In this document: positions 24,654-34,831 of the stretch, one piece after another
How positions within the stretch are numbered: the stretch's first letter is position 1
Layout of the letters: every line of letters begins with the position of its first letter
Assembly: GCA_963693285.1 (NCBI GenBank)
Contig: OY848928.1
Span: 3,596,501 to 3,660,500 of the forward strand
Reading direction: 5' to 3'
Length of the DNA stretch: 64,000 nucleotides
Source: Xestospongia muta
Taxonomy: Eukaryota; Porifera; Demospongiae; Haplosclerida; Petrosiidae
Notes under the pieces: model-generated
Seen by the model: the letters and a program-made list of their open reading frames with translations, nothing else
Told to the model about the DNA's origin: nothing
Databases searched by the model: none
Position numbers and translations under genes: made by a program

Positions 24654-27600
24654 TTACTTAGCAAGAAATTTACGAATCTTCATTCCAGTTGTACGATGAT
24701 TTACAATAGGTCCCTCAATTGCTGCAATGACCACTTTCCATGTGATCTCTGTTGACATAGTATCCAGCCAGCTTCTAATCACTCTAATAAGTTTGACTCT
24801 GTTGTCTTCATTACTATGTTGTAGACCACACAAAACACTTGACTGGACATCCAATGCAGTACCTATTGTTTCCCATTCATAACTAATTTCAGCTAGAAAA
24901 TGAACAAGATCACTTTGTTTTGGTTTCTTGGCTAATATATCTTCAATATCTAGAGTATAAAAAATTTGAGATTTTTAAATAATTATTTTGATTATATTAA
25001 CAGTAATTTTAAACCTATAAATAAAACTATTGTAGTATTGTTAATAATTCATATATTTAGCTCTTGTCAAACCTATCTGCTGTTGTTTGGTATCTTGTGG
25101 CTCTTTGCTGGTAACTTCAAGTTGTTCTGTTAATCGTTGGATTTCTCTATCTTTCTCTTGTGACTCTTGACTTGACGAAGTAGGTTGAAAATGTGTAGGA
25201 GATTGGACAGTAAGTTGAGGTTGTCCATGTCTCACAAAAGGTTGTACAGATGTTTCTTGTCTCTTCTGTTGTAGCTTCAGTTGATATTCTTCAGTTGACC
25301 TCAGGTTAGTTATTACATCTTCTAGAGACCATTGGTCATTATTACATACTACAGTGAGAGATATATATGTTACAATAGTATTGAGTCATGAGACTAGTTT
25401 GTAATACAAACAGTAGTGTGTCAACACTCCTATATCATACTGTGATAATACTGATAATGTGTGTGTGTACTATATAACAAATACTATCATCAATAGATAG
25501 TACTTACTAAGTTCTAACACTGTAGTATCATTGAGTTTACTACCACTGAGTCTAAATCCTCCAAATTGTACTACCCATACAGTGGTAGGTGACACATTCC
25601 ATACTGAGAGGGAGTGGCCATTTCTTTTAGTAACTGACTCTGGTATAGTGAGCTATAAGATGGAATATAGTGTACTATATGACATTATAATAATGATGTT
25701 ATGATAATACTACAAAACTAGTCATTATACATGTAACATCAGTGGATACATGTACTCTAGTAACAGACTATAACTTTGTATTAACTGGTAGACTTGACAT
25801 GTTACAAGACTTTAAAATATGAACATAAGTACTTATGTACAGTCTTTAATAACTGAATTACAACTATAAACAAATTGGATATATCAAAGGACTATACTAT
25901 CATAAATGTTAACATACTATAGTGTCAGGACTACAGTTATAAAACCAGGTCATAAAAAACAATAACTATTATTAATTATAAATTTTCTATAGATGAGGGT
26001 TATTTTCAGAGGTCAAAGTTTAAATAGTCACACTTTATTATGTCCTCTCATACTGTTGATCATAGACATTAACTCACTTTGTGTTAGAGTTAGGTCACAT
26101 GATAACTAGTAACTAACCTTTGTCCATGTCTTTGTATCAATGTTAAATAACCAGCTGTCATATGCATCAGATCCACCTATCATCATCACATGTAGGCCAC
26201 TGATAATAGTGGTAACATGATACTGTCTACTCTGAGGCCAATTCACTGACTTGGGAAGTGGTTCACTTATCTTCTCCCAGTGCTGGGTAGATAATACTCA
26301 AGTTAACATATTATTCATTTAACATAGCAGTAATTAATATTGTATACTGGGAAATGTTTAAGAATATTGCTCATTTTATACTTTATGTGGATTTTAATTT
26401 AGTTACCATATTTCCTGCAATAAGACCTGGGACATCTATTTCAATATTTATCAACAGGGAAATTTACTATTTGAGGACATTGTCTAATCAAGGACAGTAT
26501 TTAAAATATAATTGTGAATCATTAAAGTTTCTAGAGTTAGACTGAAAAAAGCATTTTGTCATTTTAACTGAAGTATTCGTTACCACAGTTTCATAAGTAT
26601 AATGTAAATTCATTCTAAGTTGCTACAAACCCAAAACCAGTGTAACTAATATGTATAAAGCCAACTAGCTGCATCTACACCCACATTGCTTTTATACCCA
26701 CTTTGCTATAGTAATTGATCATGGCTTCAATTGAAGCTATAAGCAGATACTATTTTGACTAAAACTAATCCAGTTTGTTAAGTTGAATTAGTATCTACCT
26801 CTTCACCATGGTTTCTGTTAATGGACATAAACTACAAAGAGCACTTTTTGGCTTCTAATTGGCTTTATACATATTAAGTTACACTGGTTTTGAGTTTGTA
26901 GCAACTTAGAATGGATTTACATTATATTTACGAAACTGTGGTAACGAATACTTCAGTTAAAATGACAAAATGCTTTTTTCAGTGTAGAAGTGATTATGAA
27001 CATTCCTGATAAACAATAGCTTTAAACTTTGCATATCAGTTAGTAAATGATAGATCAAGCTTTGACAGGAGTTTTAAGCAAATATTACCTCCTTGTCAAC
27101 TCATCAATTTCATTGATATACAAAAAGGCAGGCTACTATTCAAGAGTGACATTTAGTCAAGGAAATATGGTATCACTATAGTTGACAATAGGAATGTTTC
27201 AGTTATCACTATAACCACTAAGTTGATTAAAGAAATATTAACAAACAGTGAATCACTTGTTCATTAATAAAACAGTTCCTAATAATAATATAAAGACACT
27301 ATACTCTAAATTTAGTTCATTCAACATTCTCAAACTTTAAACTTGATTACTCCATAATATTATACAGTAACTAAATACTTTAACTTAGTACATACTGTAC
27401 TCACCAATGCAGTCTTTGTACACTGTGCAATATACACAGTGTTAACAAGACCATTAGGACAATAACCACCAAATAACAGAGCTCTGTTATTTGGTAGTGA
27501 TGTAAGAGTGAAGCTACTACAAGGAGGTGGGCCTTCTCCACTGATATCTGGTATTATCCACTGACCTGAAACACAAACATTTATAAAATTGTACTTGATG

Positions 27601-28249
27601 TATAATGTATTGATAACATGATATATTGATCTTCTTACCACTGGATAACTGATAATAGTGGTGCTCATTAGTACGAACGTTACCACTAGAATAATTATAC
27701 TGAGCACCAGGTACTGGAGAGGTGGGACGTGGACCATATCCACCAACTACCAGTAGATAATCCACTTTATTGAATGTAAGAGATATCATCCCACAGCCTG
27801 ACTTCATCATTGGACCCATACTTGGATTAGTTGGGAACAGTTCATTCCATGTAAGTGAATCTGTTATTAATGCGTTGAGACTATTATGACGACACTGGTA
27901 ATGATTACAACGCCCTCCAAAGTAGTAGATCATGTTACTGATAACAGTTGAGGCATAAAAAAAGACACCCAGTGGAGGTTTTCCATTGGTAGGTCGTTGT
28001 TCCCACCTACCAGTTGGTAAGTGAAATAACTCAATAACAGAGGTCATCCTCCGTTTGACTTTATTATCATGTACCTCAGGGAGACCATCTATAATACCAC
28101 CCCACATGTAGAGGTAGTCACCCACTATATGTGTGGAGTGATTAGATCTCTTTGTAGGTACATAATAATCTGTAGAACATGACACACACACACATAACAA
28201 TAGATAACTATTATAATAATGTAGTCAAACCTGATCTAGATGTAGCCAT
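24654..28249 (-). CDS. Kelch-repeat protein with C-terminal death-like domain
   Basis: Seven exons on the minus strand: 28231-28249 (start MATSRSG), 27639-28169, 27405-27565, 26118-26282, 25508-25652, 25073-25348, 24654-24949. The lengths sum to 1593 nt, 530 aa, with matching phases and no lesion. Residues about 7-340 hold about six Kelch blades, shown by Gly-Gly pairs in YLYMWGGI, YYFGGRC, LLVVGGYG, LLFGGYC, VMMIGGSD and VQFGGF. A Gln-rich, probably coiled-coil linker follows (EKDREIQRLTEQLEV). The last 97 residues look like a death-superfamily helical bundle (YEWETIGTALDV ... WLDTMSTEITWKVVIAAIEG). There is no signal peptide, so it should be cytosolic: a beta-propeller adaptor joined to a death-type interaction domain, plausibly in apoptosis or innate signalling. 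The Kelch part is certain; the death call is from motif pattern only. Confidence 0.85.
26540..26984. mobile_element. MITE with about 125-bp inverted arms and TA target duplication
   Basis: The left arm from 26540 (GACTGAAAAAAGCATTTTGT) is nearly the exact reverse complement of the right arm ending at 26984. Arms extend about 125 bp with a few mismatches. TA flanks both ends (26538-26539 and 26985-26986). It has no coding capacity. This is the structure of a Tc1/mariner-type MITE. It sits in intron 3 of the Kelch-death gene, between 26282 and 27405. Confidence 0.75.
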
Positions 28250-28451
28250 CTTTCTACAGACACGCCCTTAATAAGAACTCTGTTATCTTAATTGAGGACA
28301 ACTCACTACTTACAAGTTCCATCATAAAACAAGTAATCTTAGAATATACAAGTCATTTTATTTATTAGAACTTATTCCATTCACATGTATTAGTGTGTGT
28401 TAATACAGTATACAGTTAATGAGACATAAAATAGTACTGTATAACATCTTC

Positions 28452-28753
28452 TTAAGACTGCACTGTATCAGGTAGACCTGACTTGTCTAAATCACTGAAA
28501 TAAGGATGTCGATAGCAGTCTTTGCTGACATTCTCTTCCCAGGATTATAAACCAACATTTCCTGATATTAAATACAACTAGAATTAAAAGGATCACTCAA
28601 CAATAACTTACCATTAATAGGTCACAGCCTGCTACATCAAGTTGAGGACAAACTTGTTTTATTGTCTTACCAATCCATTTAGGGAAATTTGGTTTAACGT
28701 TTGACAGTTCTGTTACATTAGGTCATGTTGTATCATTAGGTGTGCCCAAAATC
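28452..28753 (-). pseudogene. Cyclin-dependent-kinase-like C-terminal fragment, broken
   Basis: Two minus-strand exons, 28622-28753 and 28452-28561, separated by a normal intron. They read RILGTPNDTT, stop (TGA where CDKs have the Trp of D-T-W-P), PNVTELSNVKPNFPKW, later CDLLMEMLVYNPGKRMSAK, then a one-base frameshift and HPYFSDLDKSGLPDTVQS, stop. The order and motifs match the end of the CDK1/2 kinase domain. The retained intron shows this is not a processed copy. Upstream kinase exons were not found, so it is a truncated duplicate with one nonsense and one frameshift lesion. Confidence 0.8.
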
Positions 28754-29041
28754 CTACAGTGGAACTAGTTAAACCAGTTTATAAAACCTGTTTGATAAAC
28801 CTGAAAATTCGGAAAAGTTGATCAATTTCAGAGTCTCCTTGAATCAAAGGTTTTTATTAGACATTTCATCATATATACAAGCTGACCCAGACTACCATAA
28901 ATGTGAATATTATAATTATGTAATATTAATTTATGTAACAGCAAGAATATAATGTGGGTGTATAGTAAAAGGAGGGGCTCATTATGTTCTACCCTTTCTA
29001 TTAATGATTGACATGACATTTCAGAGGACTTGTGATGTCTC

Positions 29042-30915
29042 TTATTTACCTGGTCGTGGATAGTAAACAGGATATGAGTTAGGAGGTGCTCCATATCCAT
29101 AAGAAAGTGGATATTGTGTGGGAGGGGGATAAGCAGCTGCTTCCAACACATAAGAATGTTGTGGAGTGGAGGAGACTGGATCAGGTGTATGTGGTGACAC
29201 TGGATAAGGTATACATGGATTTATCAATTTTTGTGGATGTGGATTAACTTGTTTCAATTCCAAAGTTTCATTGTATGAAGGGGGCGGGGTTCTTCTGAAC
29301 ACAGTATCTTTCTGATTGTTAGTAGCTCTAGCAGAACTAGAATCAGACGATGACGATGATCTCCTACTTTGAGTCTAAAAAGATGATGTAGTGACTAGAC
29401 AACTATAACAACAATGATATTGAATAGAAATACTTTAATGAACTGTATAAGAGAACTAAGAGGACCAAATATTAATATTATAATGACTTAATTTTCTATG
29501 AACAACAGCCTGCTGTTCCTTTAATAAACTACAAATGTAAGACCCTGTAGTGCTAAGGCTTTAAAATTAAGAAGATGTAATAGTATCAGATCCTAAATTG
29601 GGCCAATTAAAAATACATTGCTGCTCAACTTTACTTATGTATTCCGTAAACAAACCTCATTAGTAGTTCCATTGTGTGCTACAGTTATTGTTGTTGCAAT
29701 CAGGTTATTAGGTGTGGGTTGTGCTCTTGATGTAGCTATGCTAACAGCAGCCTTAGCAGCAGCTGCCTTCTTGGCTTGTTCTTTCTTATGAATATGCATC
29801 AGAAGAACAACAAAAATGCTGCACCAACCAAATTAGCAATTACAATCCCAACTATTACATCTCCTGATAATTCACCCTCATCACCAGAGCCTATACAATG
29901 TAAAATCCATCATTAACAATTAGTATGAAACATTATTTTAAAAAGATTTAATTACTTCTTATACTAAGAAAAACATTTCTTTTCTTTCTATACTGGAATT
30001 GTATGCTTAAAAATTTCAACCAATCTTTATTTAGTGTTTTTGTTAATTAGTTCTTTGCAAAGAGCAAAACATTGATATCAGGCTTACTACAAAAAAGACC
30101 ATCATCTCGAGAATGTGTACAAGAAGGTGCATATCCAATAGGGTATGTATTAGCACAAGTACTCAGTCTACTCTCTGATCCTGAACAAGTATATCCTGAT
30201 ACCCAGATTGGTTTGTCAGAAGATAAGGGAGGTCTGCAATGGGAAAGAATTAAAATAACAGAAGTTAAATTACATGCACTCTATGCACAAATATACATGT
30301 AGTAGAGGTTTGTTTTGAATTTTCAATAATTGCAGGTGTGGCCAAAATATTTGTTGCAAATTCATGATATTAACCAAACCATGCATTATCATTAATTCCA
30401 GTTGTAAAATGTAATTGTATTTATATATATATATGTATTTATATTAAATATTGACTTTGTAAATACAATTTGACTTCCATTAAAATAAAAATCACACATA
30501 TGTTATGCAGTAAGTAATATATCATAAGTAAATTTATGTAAAGGAAGTAGGAACATTAGTATCATCTACATAATGACCCAATCCACGACAAGCCACTTAA
30601 CTATCAGTAATACTCCATTGACTATCACAAACAGTACCCCAACGACTTGCATACAAATTCTTCACACGATCATAAATACTTGAAGTGGACACTGAAAAAA
30701 GACAAACAGTCCAAGAAGGCAGAAGCTGAAGTTAAACAGAAAACAGAGATACTTTAGTTCCATATTTCTCATATTATATGCCTATAATTTGCAGTGTAAG
30801 TAACACTAGCTAGTGGTAGAACTACAGCTACCCATCTGAGCTGTCAAAGTCAGTCACACCAGTAGCACATGTTACACCAGTGATAACAGGTGAGAGAGAG
30901 GTTCCACTACCTCGA
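29042..30915 (-). pseudogene. SRCR-domain membrane protein with Pro-rich tail, broken
   Basis: Minus-strand exons: about 30832-30915 (SRCR-like, VITGVTCATGV); 30541-30691 (SRCR first half, RWGTVCDSQW, with a TAA just before VACRGLG); 30088-30233 (SRCR second half, PIWVSGYTCSGSESRLSTC and later CTHSRDDGLFC); 29656-29890 (transmembrane GDVIVGIVIANLVGAAFLL then a Lys/Ala-rich stop-transfer); 29042-29374 (Ser-rich, then Pro/Tyr-rich tail with PPPSY, a WW-binding type motif). SRCR domains act in ligand binding on scavenger receptors and are numerous in sponges. A one-base frameshift lies at the cytoplasmic edge of the membrane helix (around 29805). The stop plus frameshift suggest a recently dead gene or, less likely, assembly errors. 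Confidence 0.75.
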
Positions 30916-30959
30916 CTGAGATGAGAAAAGAAAAATAAGATGGACCATAATTTACTAAA

Positions 30960-32330
30960 AATACAAAACTGGAAGTAATTAGGACAACAAAAGTGATACA
31001 CACATACAATTTGTGTAGTTATTAGTTAATAATTGATAATTACAAATTATGTTTATAACTTAACTTACAAATATAGTTTGTTGTTGTTAACATCAAACCT
31101 ATTGTCTAATTATAGACAATACGTTCAATGTTTTCTGCAGGAAATAGAGTAAAGGAAGAAAACTTATGTGCTTAATTGCCTAAATAAACTGTCAAGTCAT
31201 TGTATAACAAGTTATAGACACACTTGTCTAGTTTTAATCTATGATCTAAGATTGAATCCTAGATTACTTCCATTCACATCTATTACAATGAGGCCAGATT
31301 CAGATCTTATTTAAACTGGCTTTAATCAATCCACTTTCAAAGGTGGCTTGGAGGTATATTAAATTTAATAAATTGTTACAATAACTTATCAACTGTTATC
31401 ATCAATAATTGTGAAATAAATCAGAACTAGACTAAATCTAAATACAAGTATAGAGGCTAACTCAATCATGACTCGGCAGAATTCTGAATAATTCAATTTG
31501 ATTTTCATGAGAAAGAAATTAGAGATATTTATTAAAGTAAAATACTTCATGTTTGTAAACATCCAAGCTCTATCAGTTCATAAATACCTTGTGTTTCTCA
31601 TTAACAGAATTATTTATAAATTGCCTTAATATGTGTGATGAATTGATTAATTAGTAATGTCTATATATAGACCTCAGGTAAGACAACAGAATATGATACA
31701 GTGCATTTAAGTTTACAAGAAATTACATGAGTTAAACGATCTGTATTGTGATTCTTTCGACAATCTATACTGTGCCAGCATTGCTTGTTCAATGTCATCA
31801 TACTTCTAATCAGTTGGACTAGAACAAGATTAATTGTTTAAACCACGATAATAAAATACCATGAACATACTAAGAAGAAAACATATCATGAGAAATATAC
31901 TAACAGTTGGAGACTAGAACTAGATATACTGTTAAGATATATGTACTGATATTATAGTATCAGGCACACAACAGATACACATACACACACACACACACAC
32001 AAGGCAAGTATTATAACCTCATCCACACAGGGTCAAATTTAATTATACAACTGTAAGTAAATAAAAATATGACGTGAGGAGATTCAATAGAGGATTTGAG
32101 CATATTTAAGCCTATAAACAATTGCACATATGAAGGTTTCAAGCATGTATGAAGCTTCATGTATGCATAATCTATGAATATATAAATGATATTAATTGTT
32201 CATAGAGGAAAGAAGAAATAATTTTGGTTACTCTATGAATTTTGGAATTTGAGCACATAATAAATTAGCCTTTGAGACAAGAAACCTCTTTACTTTGACT
32301 ATGACTTTAATTCTTGCCATACATAGTTGA
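30960..32330. other. AT-rich intergenic DNA
   Basis: No exon supported. It holds a CA microsatellite near 31981-32001. From about 32270 the sequence becomes homologous to the promoter region of gene 2. Confidence 0.4.
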
Positions 32331-32450
32331 AGGTGTATGCAGAATGGAGAGCCAGCTTTTTCCTGCTCAAAATCAAAGTAAGTCAGTTTAATAATCACAT
32401 CTATATAGTTTAATTATGAGTTGGTCATCTCTCTCTCTCTTAAGCTTCTT
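32270..32450 (+). pseudogene. Relic signal-peptide exon and promoter of a family gene
   Basis: The sequence from GACAAGAAACCTCTTTACTT to AGTAAGTCAG lines up with 34775-34910, which holds the gene 2 start. The family ATG is GTG here (at 32334) and the hydrophobic core has been deleted (frame AEWRASFFLLKIK), although the splice donor (GTAAGT) remains. No family exon follows before 34832. Confidence 0.6.
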
Positions 32451-32669
32451 TGATGTGTAGGTAATGTACACTTTCACAGACTCAACAATAATTAAGTCAG
32501 TCTTTACATCATATATGAATCTTAGTCAACATGAGTCAGTAGATTGTTTAGAGATAGATAGTTAATGTGTATGAACTTATTTATTATACATAGAATATAT
32601 TACATATTATCACATTAATATCCTTATAGACACAGACAGTAAATAGACTATTGCTTTTCTCATAATACT

Positions 32670-32764
32670 CTAGCAAATCATGCATTATTAATACATGATT
32701 TGCTAGTATTTTTCTAACTCAGAACATGCAGTTGTTAATTTAACAACTACATGTTCTGAGTTAG
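32670..32764. repeat. Two adjacent near-perfect hairpins
   Basis: 32670-32706 has arms CTAGCAAATCATG/CATGATTTGCTAG. 32714-32764 has arms CTAACTCAGAACATG/CATGTTCTGAGTTAG with a further inner stem AGTTGTTA/TAACAACT. They are separated by only seven bases. No known element recognised. Confidence 0.8.
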
Positions 32765-33043
32765 AATAATACTTTAATATTTCTCTACTTAATGATCATA
32801 TATATGGTATATGTGAATTATGTACACAAGCTAACAAATTGTTTTTCTCCTAAATCATGTATCTGGTCTTGTTACTCAATTACATAAATATTTAGTACTA
32901 TAGTTATCATTAGGACCTTTGAATGGTTTGCCATGTTGTAGATCTTTTATAGCAATTTTTATATAATATGGTATTGTATCTATTGCACATTTAATTACAA
33001 AAACTTACTAAGTGTTTACTCTATTTGTGTTCATATACTAACT

Positions 33044-33646
33044 TAGCCTCGTACCCAGGCGTTCTAGTAAAGAGTAGAACGTCTGGTGACTACTGCTTGC
33101 GCATGCGCGTAATTATTGAAACATGTTGACATCATAATTATTACTTTTTCAATTAAATGACGAATCGATGGGCTGGGTTTATAATGATGACGTTTCATTC
33201 ACTACACAACATGGTTAGTCGAGTTTGTTGGTTATGCAGTGATTTAGTGGAAGCCAAGAGCAACAAGCTTGTTCAGTGCTGTTGGGATGCAAAACAACTG
33301 GGTTTCTCGAATAACTTCTTTGCTTGATGTTATCGTTTCGAGAGATCATGGTCTCTCTTTATATATTTGTATTAAGTGCAAACTTCGAATTGTGTCTCTA
33401 GAGAAATCTCTAGCAGACTTAGAGGCATTCAAGCAGATGGTTCCTAGCTTGTTTAGAGCTTACAGTAGACCAGCAGAAAAGTTTCTGTCAGTACTACAAG
33501 TAGCTAATCTAATATTGAGGTAAAAGGAATTTTGACGTTATAGTTGACGGAGGATTCCTAGAGTATACTATTTTCCAAAAAATCTGTGGAAATTAAACGC
33601 ATGCGCAAACAGTAGTTACCAGGCGTTTAGCCTGGGTACGAGGCTA
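33044..33646. mobile_element. Non-autonomous DNA transposon with 9-bp target duplication
   Basis: The ends are inverted repeats (TAGCCTCGTACCCAGGC), with a further inverted block ending in TTGCGCATGCG on each side. ATACTAACT occurs immediately outside both ends (33035-33043 and 33647-33655), a 9-bp target-site duplication. That length is typical of Mutator-like elements; no transposase is present. The interior is less AT-rich than its surroundings and holds a short coding-like segment (33211-33523). Confidence 0.8.
33211..33523 (+). pseudogene. ZAD-like zinc-binding domain remnant inside the transposon
   Basis: The ATG at 33211 opens MVSRVCWLCSDLVEAKSNK; a shift of one base near 33269 continues with FSAVGMQNNW and then LYICIKCKLRI. 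The spacing (Cys-x2-Cys, helix-rich middle, Cys-x2-Cys, then a Lys/Leu helix) resembles ZAD-type zinc-binding domains at the N-terminus of many zinc-finger proteins. The frameshift makes it non-functional as read. It may be a captured host exon or part of the original element's own protein. Confidence 0.5.
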
Positions 33647-33659
33647 ATACTAACTATGA

Positions 33660-34831
33660 GTGCTGCTCTAGTTGTAAATATTAGCTATACTAGTATTTTT
33701 AATTGCTTTGTGGACTCTAATGCTTCCATCAATGTGACACTTCATTGCTCCCATAAGTTTGTTGTCTCACTAAGATGGAAAAGTAATTTTATAAATAAAT
33801 AAATAAATAATTATTGGGAAATCCAGACCCCTGCTATAATGTGAAAAGCCCAGTAGAATAAGTAGAAATTAAAATATAGTTGATGAAGCAAATTTTAAAG
33901 TGATATTTCACTAACCCTTAATTAAGTCAAACTAATTCAAGTGTGAGTTCATTTTGTTACTTATGTTTTTTTCAACACCAAATTTCTTACTTGTGTTCTG
34001 AAACCCTGGAATTAAGTTGCATGTTGACAAAACTAATTTGATTATCTCAGAGTGTTAGCATTCTGTCTGTTGGAACAATATTGAGTCAAACTTAATTATT
34101 CTGTTGTTTGTGTTTGCCACACTACCATGCTTCCAGTCTATTTATTGTTTACTCATGTGTTTTCACTTGAATTTAATCTCCACAAAGAAAATATTGCTTT
34201 TCTGAACAGGTTTCCTATTAAGTTTTATACTTATAATCATACTGTGTTTCTAAGTCATTTATATAGAAATGCCTATGTTTAGATTCAAAAATGTCATTGG
34301 AAATAATCAATAGAAACAGGTTTTGTTGTAATAATTATACAATATTAATATGATTCACAAGTTCTTTATTAGTTATACTGTAGTTTTGTGCTTTCTTCAT
34401 GTTCTATGATGCTAATAGTAGTAGTCATTTAACATATCATTTTGTTACTTGAGTTTTATGTAACTCATTAGTTTTCTTTCCCTATGTGGTGATGATTAGA
34501 ATTGGTAAACATGCAGACATCATATAATGTGCATCAGTACATTATTGTTTCTTCATATATATATATATATATATATTAATTTGTCTTTAGCTGTGGCAGT
34601 TTATTTAATTTGATGCTGTGTGTCACTACAGTGATGATGTTCACTGTATACCAGTGAACATTGGCAATATATATATATATATATATATGTGGCATTTGCT
34701 ACCATGTTCACTGGTAAGAATTGAATGATACCTGAAGGAAAACTGAGCTTAAACACATTGTAAACTAACTGTTGGGGCAAAAACCTCTCTGCTCTGTCTA
34801 TGACTTTAATCCTTGTTACAGATAGTTGAAG
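33660..34831 (+). promoter_or_regulatory. Gene 2 upstream region (promoter homologous to 43140-43770)
   Basis: 34140-34830 aligns almost base for base with 43140-43770, the region that once preceded a gene 3 signal exon. It includes TA microsatellites at about 34553-34576 and 34665-34688 (the latter CA/TG-like at 43611-43631). Such conservation of upstream DNA fits a duplicated promoter; no individual site can be assigned. Confidence 0.45.

Noticed and set aside
30072..30302. 76-codon plus-strand frame
   Set aside because: It is the antisense shadow of the SRCR exon, which has the conserved Cys pattern and splice sites on the minus strand.
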